From Candidatus Abyssobacteria bacterium SURF_5 (lineage in GTDB: Bacteria; Abyssobacteria; SURF-5), in assembly GCA_003598085.1 (NCBI GenBank), contig QZKU01000103.1, forward strand, positions 1 through 10,074: 10,074 nucleotides of DNA, read 5' to 3'. The notes below the pieces were generated by a model. That model worked only from the letters and a program-made list of their open reading frames with translations. It had not been told where the DNA came from and did no database searches. The translations under genes were made by a program, and so were the position numbers. Every line of letters begins with the position of its first letter. The stretch's first letter is position 1. Positions 1 through 7,403 of this stretch are shown here, piece by piece.

Positions 1-145
1 GAGCTGATCGAGACCGTCTGCACGCAGTTTCATTCATGGCGCAAACCTAACCAGACCCTTAGGAAATTATGCGCAATTATTTAGGACGCTATATTTAGTC
101 TTTCCTCCGCGCTCAGTGGTTGAAAAAATGCCAGTTCTTGATTTG

Positions 146-2257
146 TCAATTTGTGCCGATTTCCACCGTGAAGTCTCCGGAAACGAACGTGCAATCTGAT
201 GCTGGATCATGTGCAGTGAGAGTTCCGGTTATAATCTGGCCTGATCGAGTTCCAGTACACCTGTAGTAGAAGGTATCTGGATTCTGAATGTCTTCATAGA
301 AACCGAAATTAAAACTAATTATGCTCCCGTTCTGTTCTCCGCTCAAAGCGTATATCTTATCGATATAAGAGCTCGCATCAGTTCCAGCGGCTGAGAAACG
401 GTTTTCACTAGATGCGACCTCCATGCTATTAATACTGTTTGACCAACCGATCTCCCCCATACCTGGGCAGAACCATGTTTCGTTCCAAGAGAGGTCCCAG
501 GTTTCATAGGTGTCAGAACGTACAAAGGACCATAGTTCATCGCTGGAAACGACAGTCAATGGCGTGTGGTCCAAGTCTACTCCGCGAACTTGCCATTTAA
601 TCAAACTTCCGATAGGGACCTTGTTCCACCATGACTGCGGCATTGTCCAACTAGTCTCGGATGTTCTGGTTGACCATTTCTTGTCACCCAGAAACAATTC
701 CAATGCAAAAGCATTGTTTGTGCCTCCGTCAACCCGCCAGGTAAATGTGGGGGGAGAATATAGAATGAATTTGTTTCGTGGAGAGGACAAGTTTATGTGA
801 GTCAAGTCTGGAATCACTAAATAGTGAAATCCCATATCCACGACGCCAGAATCATAAACATGATCCGTGCGTGTGGTGTAGGTATCCATTCCGAGATCGT
901 CTGAGTCGTCACTTCCTGTATTTAAACAAGGGCTATTAGACGACTGGCCGGCGGCAATCTGGCTCAGATATGAATCTCCCAAAGGACCATCGTCGACAAA
1001 TAGGGGATTCGTTGAGATGTTCCCTTCGGCCCAGTGCAGGGTGCAATTTGGACTTACATGGACGCCGGATTCACCACCTTGGACACAACTGTAGGTTATG
1101 TACAGCGACGACGGATATTCCGCATCCATGACAGCAATATGAGTAGAATACGGTGAACTGCCGTTGTCCCATATGATTGAGTCCTTGATATATGGTGAAG
1201 CGCTAAACCATGTATAAATCGCATTTCCGAGATATCCCGCCGTATTTCGTCTGAGCGTGCAATTCGAGATCCTCGGTGAGCCGCTATATGAGCAGTATAT
1301 TCCTCCACCGTCGTAATCAGAGGCGTTATCAGTGATTTTGCAATTGATGACAGAGGGTGACCCCGAATAAGAGCAGCACAGCCCGCCGCCACGCTTAGCA
1401 GAATTATCTTTTATGATAGAATCCTTAATACGCGGTGAAATGTAATATGAAACATCTATTCCCCCGCCATAACTGGCCGTATTCCCACGTATAGTGCAGT
1501 CTGAAATCGTGGCCGAACCGTAATAACTACACTTGATTCCACCACCTCCGCCATATAAGCCGGTTGCGGAGTTTCCGGCGATCGTGCAATTCGTGATTTC
1601 CGGGGAACATTGGGAGCTGAATAGAATTCCACCGCCACCGCTACGTTCGTCGGTGGCTGTGTTTCCCGTGATAGTGCAACCCGACACCGTGGGGGAACAG
1701 TAGTTGTAACAATAGATTCCACCTCCCCCAGCCGCTATATTGTCGCTGATAGTACAATCCGTAATAATTGGCAAAGAATACGAATAACAGGCAATTCCAC
1801 CTCCTGCCTGGCTCGAGCAGTTGCTTATAACGCAATCGCTTATCATGGGTGATGATGAGTCTCTGCAATAAATTCCGCCCCCCAAATTCTCAAGGTATCC
1901 CCCACTCGCAAAGCCATTCAATATTGTGAAGCCTTTGACTACGGATGCGTCTGTCTCGCCACTGTGAAAAATAAAACCTCTACCGGCATTTTGGCAATCA
2001 ATGACGCATGCGGCAGGCCCGTTCTGGGATTGGAGGGTGAGTGCCTTCCCGTTGAAATCAATCTCCCATTCGTAGTATGTGCCGTCTCGCACGATGATCG
2101 TGTGAATACCGCCTCCGGCCACCGTATCTAATGCCGTTTGAATGTCTGTGAAGTCTTCACCACCAGCCTGGTTCACATAGTAAGTATCCGCAAAGACCTT
2201 AGGACCAAGAAACAAAAGAATACTGGTAAGCAATCCTGTTACAAGCTTTCTATTCAT
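146..2257 (-). CDS. Secreted right-handed parallel beta-helix repeat protein
   Basis: This 703-aa protein is probably exported and cell-surface or extracellular; its ligand or substrate is unknown. Residues 1-23 form a signal peptide: basic MNRK, a hydrophobic core and a VFA end, with cleavage likely before DTYYV. Residues about 24-115 resemble the usual N-terminal cap (DIQTALD, then IIVRDGTYY). From about 125 to 365 there are roughly nine rungs of 25-30 residues, each with GGGI(Y)C, then SP.IS.C and TI..N, the signature of pectate-lyase-like beta-helices. NPLFVDD (417-423) and SPCLNTG...GVVDMG (442-476) match the segment that often closes such helices in surface proteins. About 485-580 looks like an Ig/FnIII-like strand-rich domain, and 585-703 is an unrecognised beta-rich C-terminal domain. 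I see no sortase, PEP-CTERM or autotransporter signal and no evident lyase catalytic set. AGGAGG lies 5 nt before the ATG, fixing the start. The gene is a single transcription unit, more AT-rich than the genes to its right. Confidence 0.88.
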   Translation of the reverse strand: MNRKLVTGLLTSILLFLGPKVFADTYYVNQAGGEDFTDIQTALDTVAGGGIHTIIVRDGTYYEWEIDFNGKALTLQSQNGPAACVIDCQNAGRGFIFHSGETDASVVKGFTILNGFASGGYLENLGGGIYCRDSSSPMISDCVISNCSSQAGGGIACYSYSLPIITDCTISDNIAAGGGGIYCYNYCSPTVSGCTITGNTATDERSGGGGILFSSQCSPEITNCTIAGNSATGLYGGGGGIKCSYYGSATISDCTIRGNTASYGGGIDVSYYISPRIKDSIIKDNSAKRGGGLCCSYSGSPSVINCKITDNASDYDGGGIYCSYSGSPRISNCTLRRNTAGYLGNAIYTWFSASPYIKDSIIWDNGSSPYSTHIAVMDAEYPSSLYITYSCVQGGESGVHVSPNCTLHWAEGNISTNPLFVDDGPLGDSYLSQIAAGQSSNSPCLNTGSDDSDDLGMDTYTTRTDHVYDSGVVDMGFHYLVIPDLTHINLSSPRNKFILYSPPTFTWRVDGGTNNAFALELFLGDKKWSTRTSETSWTMPQSWWNKVPIGSLIKWQVRGVDLDHTPLTVVSSDELWSFVRSDTYETWDLSWNETWFCPGMGEIGWSNSINSMEVASSENRFSAAGTDASSYIDKIYALSGEQNGSIISFNFGFYEDIQNPDTFYYRCTGTRSGQIITGTLTAHDPASDCTFVSGDFTVEIGTN

Positions 2258-2333
2258 GAGGCCCTCCTGCAGGCATATGGGATGAAGAAGTTTTTTCTGA
2301 AAAGGTCGGTCACTCTCCGCGCGCGCACGGCGG

Positions 2334-2363
2334 ATTATATCTCTCAGTTAACCTATTTGTCAA
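2334..2363 (-). promoter_or_regulatory. Sigma70-type promoter of the beta-helix gene
   Basis: Read on the minus strand, a perfect TTGACA (-35, 2363-2358) is followed after 18 nt by a perfect TATAAT (-10, 2339-2334). Transcription should begin near 2327, giving a 5' leader of about 70 nt before the ATG at 2257. Both hexamers match the bacterial consensus exactly and the position relative to the gene is right; only the 18-nt spacer is one longer than optimal. Confidence 0.82.
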
Positions 2364-2365
2364 AT

Positions 2366-2399
2366 GTTTTTTGAGCAGTATGGTAGAGTTTTTTGAGCA
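2366..2399 (-). promoter_or_regulatory. Two A-tract direct repeats upstream of the -35 box
   Basis: The 12-mer TGCTCAAAAAAC (minus-strand reading) occurs exactly twice, at 2377-2366 and 2399-2388, 22 bp apart, i.e. two helical turns. The nearer copy ends 2 bp upstream of the -35 hexamer, so the copies centre near -45 and -67. Same-face spacing and placement fit an activator or dual-site regulator; the A6 tracts could also bend DNA or act as an UP element. No regulator is encoded nearby, so the factor is unknown. Confidence 0.5.
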
Positions 2400-2838
2400 A
2401 TAACCCCAAATAATACAGAGGACAACCGCAAAGGCGGAAAAGCGGAGCTCCCCCGCAATTGAAGCAATGCTTTGACTGCAGGGATGATGGCCGAAAAGGG
2501 AAAAATTTATGGAGAGCGGTTGCGTTCAGAAAGGGGGCGGAGCCGAAATCCAGAATCGCGGTCAGCATCAGCATGAACATTGGGGTCAAAGGCTCCCGTG
2601 CGGGAAAGACAGCTGTTAGCGATACAGTCCTCTGTTTGGAAGCACGAAACACCCATAGCTCGACAGCCGCTTCTTTTTCAAAATTTAGATCTTCACTGTC
2701 TACGATTGTTGGCCGCTTTGTTCCCTGTCCTGTCCCGCGTTTCGAGGGATCACCCATCGGGATCAATGATGCTGAATCTGCACGCCCGAATAGGACTCGT
2801 TTCGAGCTTTTCGGGACTTTTTGTGGCCGATAATCGAA
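2400..2838. other. Gene-free stretch left of the repeat mosaic
   Basis: I see no convincing gene here on either strand. Open frames cross the region but lack a ribosome binding site, recognisable motifs and plausible composition, and several run on into the hairpin repeats to the right, which no real gene would be expected to do. I also find no clear hairpin-plus-T-run terminator or tRNA-like fold. Confidence 0.5.
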
Positions 2839-2960
2839 AGCCGGAGAAAGCAGTAAGGCAATATGTAACCGCAGAGGCGGTAGAGGTCGCAAAAAGGCAG
2901 ATAACAGTCCACATTCCACAGTCAACAGCCTTCCTGCGAAAGGCGGGGGCGGTTGAAAGG

Positions 2961-3080
2961 AGAGATTCTTCCGCCGGATCATGTCCGGGGTCAGAATGAC
3001 AAGAGAGGAAGGTTAGAATGACGCGGCTGGGGCCGCGATTGATAATAACATCTTTCGGGCACGGCCCGCCGTGCCCCTAC
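2961..3080 (+). repeat. Composite hairpin module, copy 1
   Basis: This roughly 120-bp unit has a fixed order. It begins AGAGAT, then hairpin CCGGA-TCATG-TCCGG (2974-2988) with GGTCAGAATGAC, then AGGAAGGTTAGAATGAC, then hairpin CGCGGC-TGGG-GCCGCG (3022-3037). A linker ATAACATCTTTC leads to a long palindrome with 9-bp arms GGGCACGGC/GCCGTGCCC, followed by CTAC (3057-3080). The same order recurs in the second copy at 3654-3793, so the whole block behaves as one repeat unit. Confidence 0.78.
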
Positions 3081-3232
3081 AATCCGTGAAAATCCGGTTA
3101 ATCCGTGGTCTGAAATCAGTTCAAGGTTCAAAGTCGGAAGAGAAAGGCAGGTAACAGTCCACAGTCCCCAGGTAGCCGGAACAAGAAAGCCGGAGAAAGT
3201 ATTTAGGCAATATATGTAACCGCACTAGAATA

Positions 3233-3254
3233 GCAGGCAGGATGCCTGCGCTAC
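3233..3254 (+). repeat. GGA-loop hairpin repeat with GCTAC tail
   Basis: GCAGGCA (3233-3239), loop GGA, TGCCTGC (3243-3249), then GCTAC form a perfect 7-bp hairpin. The element at 3571-3594 has the same loop and tail with a stem altered on both arms in a matching way. Confidence 0.65.
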
Positions 3255-3542
3255 ATGTTTTCAATGTTTCGGGTTCAAGGTTTCGAGTTTCAAAGCTTGC
3301 GTCGGCAGAAGGAATTCTCCGTTCCCTCCGTTTGCTCCTGTGGATATGATCTTTTTCTTGTAAAGGAAAATGGCGGTTCAAAGTCGTCTTTGTGCCTTGG
3401 TGTTTTGGTGGTTGGATTTCGTCTTTTCTCCGTGAGTCTCCGTGGCCTCCGTGGTAAAAAAGTAGTTCCAGGTTTCAAGTTCCAGGTTTCAGGTTGGAGG
3501 AGATAAAGGCAGGTAACAGTCCACAGCTAGAGTCCACTGAAA

Positions 3543-3594
3543 TCCCGCGAGGCGCGGGAGTAAGAAAGACCACAGGCGGGACGCCTGTGCTACC
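3543..3594 (+). repeat. Pair of triloop hairpins
   Basis: Two perfect hairpins lie 11 nt apart: TCCCGCG-AGG-CGCGGGA (3543-3559, 7-bp stem) and CACAGGCG-GGA-CGCCTGTG (3571-3589, 8-bp stem), the latter followed by CTAC. They share the purine triloop and the CTAC tail habit with the units at 3233, 3714 and 3770. Confidence 0.65.
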
Positions 3595-3653
3595 AAGCAA
3601 GAAGAACAGTTTCAGGTTCACTGTTTGGAGTTTCAGGTTCCAGGTCTGAAAAG

Positions 3654-3793
3654 AGAGATCTTCCCCCGGATCATGTCCGGGGTCAGAATGACACAAAAGG
3701 AAGGTTTAGATGACCACGCGAGACGCGTGGCAGGCATGGCTAACGCCGCGGTTGAAAATAACATCTTCCGGGCACGGCCCGCCGTGCCCCTAC
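3654..3793 (+). repeat. Composite hairpin module, copy 2
   Basis: The block has the same order as the module at 2961-3080: AGAGATCTTCC, hairpin CCGGA-TCATG-TCCGG (3666-3680) with GGTCAGAATGAC, AGGAAGGTTTAGATGAC, a central hairpin part, ATAACATCTTCC, and the 9-bp-arm palindrome plus CTAC (3770-3793). The centre differs: here it holds CCACGCG-AGA-CGCGTGG (3714-3730) and about 20 further bases, where copy 1 has a single CGCGGC hairpin. The ends are conserved and the middle is variable. Confidence 0.78.
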
Positions 3794-3856
3794 GAGAAAA
3801 TACATAAATCGGTATAAATAATTCGATTAATTTGTGGAATTCGTGGTGAAGCAAGA

Positions 3857-3981
3857 AGAGGAAGATTAAATGCGCGGCTGGGGCCGCGTGTTCGCGTTCA
3901 TCTGTGTCCATCCGTGTGGATCTGTGGTTTGAATTTTCTTCGCGTCTTGGTGTTTTTCGGGCACGGCGTGCCGGCCCCTAC
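3857..3981 (+). repeat. Partial composite module, copy 3
   Basis: AGAGGAAGATTAAATG precedes hairpin CGCGGC-TGGG-GCCGCG (3873-3888), which is identical to the one in copy 1. The CCGGATCATG front part is absent. The right end (3959-3981) is a rearranged form of the palindrome: GGGCACGGCGTGCCGG, then CCCCTAC, with the long arms no longer matching. Between the two lies degenerate TCCGTGTGGATCTGTGG-type sequence. Confidence 0.6.
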
Positions 3982-4085
3982 ATCGGCATTTTATTAGGTT
4001 TCAGTAATCCGTGTGAATCTGTGCGCATCCGTGGTTTTGCTTTTCTTCGTGTCTTTGTGTCTTGGTGGTTGGATAACAGTCTTTC

Positions 4086-4109
4086 GGGCACGGCTCGCCG
4101 TGCCCCTAC
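4086..4109 (+). repeat. Long-arm palindrome repeat with CTAC tail
   Basis: The element has 9-bp arms GGGCACGGC/GCCGTGCCC around a TC centre, then CTAC. It is one base different from the copies at 3057-3080 and 3770-3793 and is preceded by ATAACAGTCTTTC, close to the ATAACATCTTTC linker of the modules. It is thus a right-end fragment of the same unit. Confidence 0.7.
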
Positions 4110-4122
4110 ATAGAGAATCAGA

Positions 4123-4166
4123 GGCGAGAAATCCCCCCTTAGTCCCCCTTTAAAAAGGGGGAATTT
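4123..4166. repeat. CCCCC/GGGGG palindromic repeat
   Basis: CCCCCTTT-AA-AAAGGGGG (4144-4161) is a perfect inverted repeat. It is preceded by AAATCCCCCCTTAGT and followed by AATTTGTG, a layout I recognise as a widespread type of bacterial intergenic repeat. It lies about 50 bp past the stop of the minus-strand membrane-protein gene. No T-run follows on the minus strand, so I do not call it a terminator, although it could still fold in that transcript. Confidence 0.6.
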
Positions 4167-4214
4167 GTGTTTGGCGGAATTCGATGTGGAGTTCCGTAAT
4201 GCGCGGATATGGGT

Positions 4215-5945
4215 TCAGGATGAGGCCTTCACAAGCGTGTTTCTGGACCAAATGAGCATCAGGAGCAGGTAGAGGATGATGTATGTGGCGGCGGAGACGG
4301 CGAGAACGGACGGGCTGAGGAAGTCGGGCTTGTTTGCAAGAAGGCGCCAGAGCGCTTCATTGAGGGGAATCGCGCCTGCATTTGCCGGCGCCACTCCCCA
4401 GCCATCGGCGGCGGGCACGGCGAATCCTGCGTAGTAAGGAAGGAGCATGGAGAAGAAACCGAAAAGCTCCACAACAAACAGAGCGCCTGAAAACAGAAGG
4501 AAGGCCCACCGCGCGAGGGCGCCCTGCAATTTGACTACGGCAAACGCGGCGACGAAACTTATCGGAATGACGAGCGCGTAGAAATACCAGCCGCCCGGCC
4601 CGCCCATCACTTTCACGGTCGCCATCACGTTTACCTGGTGATATGCGACTCCCGCAGAGAAGAAAAGGAAAAGCAGTCCTGCCGCGACAAGCGCATGACG
4701 CATGCACAGGTCTTCTTTTCGCCGATTCCCGGCCAGGAGATATTTCACGAGTCCGGCGGCAGCGAGGATAAAGCCGGCGGCAAAGATGAGGTAAGCCGGC
4801 TTGGGCAGATGAAGAAAGCTCCAGCCGCTGACCCATGAGAAGGTGACGAAGAGGTGCTTGATGAGCAGCGGCCATGAGACGTCGAGGGTTGCCCTCATTT
4901 TCTCGATCAGTCCCACCGACGGAAAGTAGATCGATTCCTGCAGGCCGGAGAATGTTCCGTAAAGCATGTAGTTGCGCACATACCACCATCCGCCGATCGC
5001 CGCCGCGGAAGCAAAGATAATGCAGCCGTCGATCAGCGGTCTCTTCCATCTGTCTCTCTCGGACGCTGCAAGGATAGCAAGGGATACGGCAATTGCCGGG
5101 ATCGCGGTGAGGAAATACGCCTTAGTGAGGAGCCCGAGGCCGAGGAGCGCTCCGATGAGAGCGGCGCGGAGCGGTGTCTTCCGTTCGGAGTAGAAGACGA
5201 GAGCGCAGAACAGCAGAGAGAAGATAGCGGCTCCGAGGCTGTCGTTGCCGACGCGCGCGACGTCGATGTAGAGAACAGGCCACAGGGCGGCGAGCGCCGC
5301 CAGCGTGATTCCCGCGGAAAAATTTCGTTTCGCCACGGGCGCGGCCGCGAGAAGCGAGAGAGACGCCAGGAAAACCGAGAACAGGCGAAGCGCATAGACT
5401 TTGTCGACGAGGTTCAGCGGGTTCAGCAACTCCAGGACCGGCACGCAGAGGAGATAGTACAGCGGCGGATGTTGAACCTGGTAGAGGCGCGCCGATGACG
5501 GATTCAGCGCGTCGGCGTCGGCTTGTAGCGCGTCGAGCGCGCGCCTCAGTTCTTGCCGGCGCTCGGGCTGCATACGCCAATACTCGAGATACGAGAATTT
5601 CTCGGACTCTCCCGTCAACTGAGGCATCAGAGGCGGCAGCGGCAGATAAGCCGTGGATTGCGCGATGTCGGCATCGACAAACGTCTCCCCCCACACGGGA
5701 AGAGAGCCGCCTGCGGCGAGGGAGTGGACGTATGCGAAGTGGAACGGCTCATCGACGCCCTCCCAGAGAGGAGTGATTGATGAATAGAGGAATCCTTTGG
5801 TAAGGAAAAGAATCCACGCGATCAGCAAGAGAGGCAGGATGTTCGGGGTGTCCGAGCCGGGGCTCTTGTTTTCCTTCACGTCTTCTTGTTCCGCCGCCTG
5901 TTGAGTTGATGGGCCGCCGTGGAGCCCAGCGTTTTCGTGCATCAT
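4215..5945 (-). CDS. Polytopic GT-C / DUF2142-like membrane protein, putative glycosyltransferase
   Basis: This 576-aa integral membrane protein resembles the GT-C group (GT39/GT83-type and DUF2142), enzymes that move sugars from polyprenyl-phosphate donors on the outer face of the membrane. After a polar N-terminus (1-33) comes a first segment at about 35-52, then the acidic first-loop motif WEGVDEPFHF (61-70), where D65/E66 fit the family's catalytic acids. A large loop with QHPPLYY (158-164) follows, then ARVGNDSLG (230-238), GLGLLTK (269-275), GGWWYVRNYMLYG (318-330), GGPGGWYFYALVIP (448-461) and a terminal segment at about 546-566; around ten membrane segments are visible. The ATG overlaps the stop of the upstream dehydratase-like gene as ATGA, and no good ribosome site is seen, so translation is probably coupled. 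A second ATG follows at once. Donor and acceptor cannot be told; an uncharacterised DUF2142 role is equally possible. Confidence 0.75.
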   Translation of the reverse strand: MMHENAGLHGGPSTQQAAEQEDVKENKSPGSDTPNILPLLLIAWILFLTKGFLYSSITPLWEGVDEPFHFAYVHSLAAGGSLPVWGETFVDADIAQSTAYLPLPPLMPQLTGESEKFSYLEYWRMQPERRQELRRALDALQADADALNPSSARLYQVQHPPLYYLLCVPVLELLNPLNLVDKVYALRLFSVFLASLSLLAAAPVAKRNFSAGITLAALAALWPVLYIDVARVGNDSLGAAIFSLLFCALVFYSERKTPLRAALIGALLGLGLLTKAYFLTAIPAIAVSLAILAASERDRWKRPLIDGCIIFASAAAIGGWWYVRNYMLYGTFSGLQESIYFPSVGLIEKMRATLDVSWPLLIKHLFVTFSWVSGWSFLHLPKPAYLIFAAGFILAAAGLVKYLLAGNRRKEDLCMRHALVAAGLLFLFFSAGVAYHQVNVMATVKVMGGPGGWYFYALVIPISFVAAFAVVKLQGALARWAFLLFSGALFVVELFGFFSMLLPYYAGFAVPAADGWGVAPANAGAIPLNEALWRLLANKPDFLSPSVLAVSAATYIILYLLLMLIWSRNTLVKASS

Positions 5946-7192
5946 GTCCGTCTTCGAGCGCCGCCTGTTTCGAGCAGTTCCAGGAAGGCTTCGAGGCGCG
6001 TCACCATCTGGCCGTAGGGAGCGGCCCTTCTATCGACGGCATCGCCGTCCAGCGCGAGCAGCGGAACGCCCGCTTCGGCCAGAGCGTGCTTGAACAGAAT
6101 GTTTTGCCCGTAATTCCATCTGCAGCCCCAGTGCAGGAAATGCACGACCCCGTCAACCGAATATGACCGGACCAGATCGATGAGACGCTTGATTTTTGCT
6201 TCCATCGGCTGCAGTTCGGGATTCGAGAGCATTTTCACGGCCAGCGCGCGAAACGGGTCATCGAGATCGAGCTCCGGCCACCATATTTCGCCCAGCACAT
6301 CGATGGCAACGACCGAACGCAGTTCCCGTTCTACATAGTTCATGATATCGGTTTCGAAGACTGGACGCAAGTGTATCCACATCAAGCGGTTTTTTTCACC
6401 TCCTTCCACCGCCGAAAATTTTTTGGAAAGCCGGCGCCAGAGTTCCTCGTCAAAAGCCTGGGCGATAGCGACGCCGTCGTCGGTTCCCCACGGATAGATC
6501 AGGCTCATTCCGATGAATTGTGAGCCGGTGGCGCAGGCGGGGATGTGTTTCCGATTTTCAGCAACGGAGACAAAATGAGCACGCGTCTGATTGCTGAGCG
6601 AGAGAGCGAGCCGCAGTCTGTCGATGTCGACGTCTATTCCGGCAAGATGAGACAGGCGCCGGGCGAGCCGCTCGATCTGGCGCGCGACATAGTCAACGGC
6701 GCCGGCGGCGCCCCCCGAGAGAGAAGCGGGCACATCGAGCGAGTGAAAATCCTTTTTGAAATGTCGGGCGGTCATCTGCCCGATTTTCGGGCTGCTCTCG
6801 CACAGGTGGGAAGTGCAGACCACGATATCCGGCGGAGGAAACATGCCGGTAAAGACTCCGCCGATAGCGGCTCGAAGGAACGTGCACGTATCGCGGGATG
6901 GAAGAAACGTGTCGGCCCGCTCGAAGGCTTCTCGCAAGTCTACCCAGCCGGAGAACCCGCCCGCACCGTCCATCCAGAAGGGAGTGCAGCCGCAGGCGAA
7001 GATCAATTCAGGCGGAACAAAGACGTTGATCCACACCACTGGCTTGCCGGAGGCAAAGGCGTCATAAAGCAGCCGCGCGAAACTCATGCTGCGCATCAAG
7101 GTTCCCTGAAGCGCATTCGGATCGACGCCCGCGTCCTCGTTTTTTTCGAGCATCAGGCGAAATATCTGTGGCATGTCTTCCGGCGTGTCCAT
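5942..7192 (-). CDS. 2-hydroxyacyl-CoA dehydratase / benzoyl-CoA reductase family subunit (HgdB-like)
   Basis: This 416-aa cytoplasmic iron-sulfur protein belongs to the HgdA/HgdB-BcrB/BcrC superfamily, whose heterodimers dehydrate 2-hydroxyacyl-CoA or reduce aryl-CoA after one-electron activation by an ATPase partner. Visible family motifs are VFVPPELIFACGCTPFW (58-73), SRDTCTFLRAAIG (99-111), PPDIVVCTSHLCE (120-132) and, near the C-terminus, FLHWGCRWNYGQN (352-364), LALDGD (379-384) and MVTRLEAFLELL (396-407). C103, C131 and C357 are the likely three cysteine ligands of a [4Fe-4S] cluster. The length is within the family range. ATG at 7192 with AGGA a few bases upstream sets the start. The gene lies downstream of a second, paralogous subunit (7532-8581) and overlaps the membrane-protein gene by 4 bp. 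The activator is absent from the window; the substrate cannot be inferred. Confidence 0.85.
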   Translation of the reverse strand: MDTPEDMPQIFRLMLEKNEDAGVDPNALQGTLMRSMSFARLLYDAFASGKPVVWINVFVPPELIFACGCTPFWMDGAGGFSGWVDLREAFERADTFLPSRDTCTFLRAAIGGVFTGMFPPPDIVVCTSHLCESSPKIGQMTARHFKKDFHSLDVPASLSGGAAGAVDYVARQIERLARRLSHLAGIDVDIDRLRLALSLSNQTRAHFVSVAENRKHIPACATGSQFIGMSLIYPWGTDDGVAIAQAFDEELWRRLSKKFSAVEGGEKNRLMWIHLRPVFETDIMNYVERELRSVVAIDVLGEIWWPELDLDDPFRALAVKMLSNPELQPMEAKIKRLIDLVRSYSVDGVVHFLHWGCRWNYGQNILFKHALAEAGVPLLALDGDAVDRRAAPYGQMVTRLEAFLELLETGGARRRT

Positions 7193-7403
7193 GATGTCCT
7201 GCTATCCTCTAATTACTTCCTCTTAGAACGTTGTCTTCTTTCGCCTTTCTCGAAAATAAGAAGCTCTCCGGACAGAGAGACAGTCCCGTGATTGCTTCCG
7301 CTGGTTCCCAGCGATGGGACATCCTCGAATCTAACGGCTTAAGAGATGCGGGTCGTGATTCCCGGGAGCAATCTCCATCAGATCAAATCCAAGCGAGCGG
7401 TCA
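7193..7403. other. Gap between the two dehydratase-like genes, with small hairpins
   Basis: No gene is evident. Two perfect short inverted repeats stand out: CTCTC-CGGACA-GAGAG (7264-7279) and CGCTGG-TTC-CCAGCG (7299-7313), the latter flanked by GTCCC (7283-7287) and GGGAC (7316-7320), which could extend the fold. Read on the minus strand, the first hairpin is followed by CTTCTTATTTTC, too weak a T-run to call a terminator. I see no convincing promoter for the downstream gene. Confidence 0.4.

Larger units (their letters stand above)
2839..4166. repeat. Mosaic of short dispersed intergenic repeats
   Basis: About 1.3 kb is built from recurring short units rather than genes. Beyond the hairpin modules listed separately there are: the paired elements GCCGGAGAAAG and GGCAATATATGTAACCGC (2839-2873 and 3188-3223); AAGGCAGGTAACAGTCCACA (2897-2918 with one change, 3144-3164, 3505-3524); purine/T-rich runs of the TTCAGGTTCCAGG type (3119-3131, 3264-3292, 3465-3496, 3610-3646); and degenerate AATCCGTGTGAATCTGTG / CTTTGTGTCTTGGTGG tracts (3081-3112, 3390-3455, 3898-3957, 4004-4072). 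Open frames here are accidental translations of these units. The pattern resembles intergenic repeat deposits seen in many uncultured bacterial genomes; how they spread is not visible in the sequence. Confidence 0.8.

Noticed and set aside
1-84. Open frame from the first base to a TAG at 82-84 on the plus strand, as a possible end of a gene cut by the window edge.
   Set aside because: Only 27 codons, with no motif I recognise; a frame this short stays open by chance often enough that I cannot support a gene.
2353-2999. Overlapping open frames on both strands (up to 209 codons) between the beta-helix gene and the repeats.
   Set aside because: They overlap the beta-helix promoter or the hairpin repeats, have no ribosome site, and their translations look low in information and unlike any family.
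2961-4109. A CRISPR array, because of many short palindromic repeats.
   Set aside because: The units are not evenly spaced, differ in sequence, and have no uniform-length unique spacers; no cas genes are present.
4144-4161. The CCCCCTTT/AAAGGGGG palindrome as terminator of the minus-strand gene run.
   Set aside because: On the minus strand the stem is followed by ACTAAGGGGGG rather than a T-run, and the element matches a dispersed repeat type.
5033-5776. Several long open frames antisense to or out of frame with the membrane-protein gene.
   Set aside because: They are arginine- and serine-rich shadows of a G+C-rich gene whose own frame has clear membrane segments and family motifs.
6545-7291. 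A 248-codon plus-strand frame opposite the 416-aa dehydratase-like gene.
   Set aside because: The opposite strand carries unmistakable superfamily motifs along its full length; this frame has none and no ribosome site.
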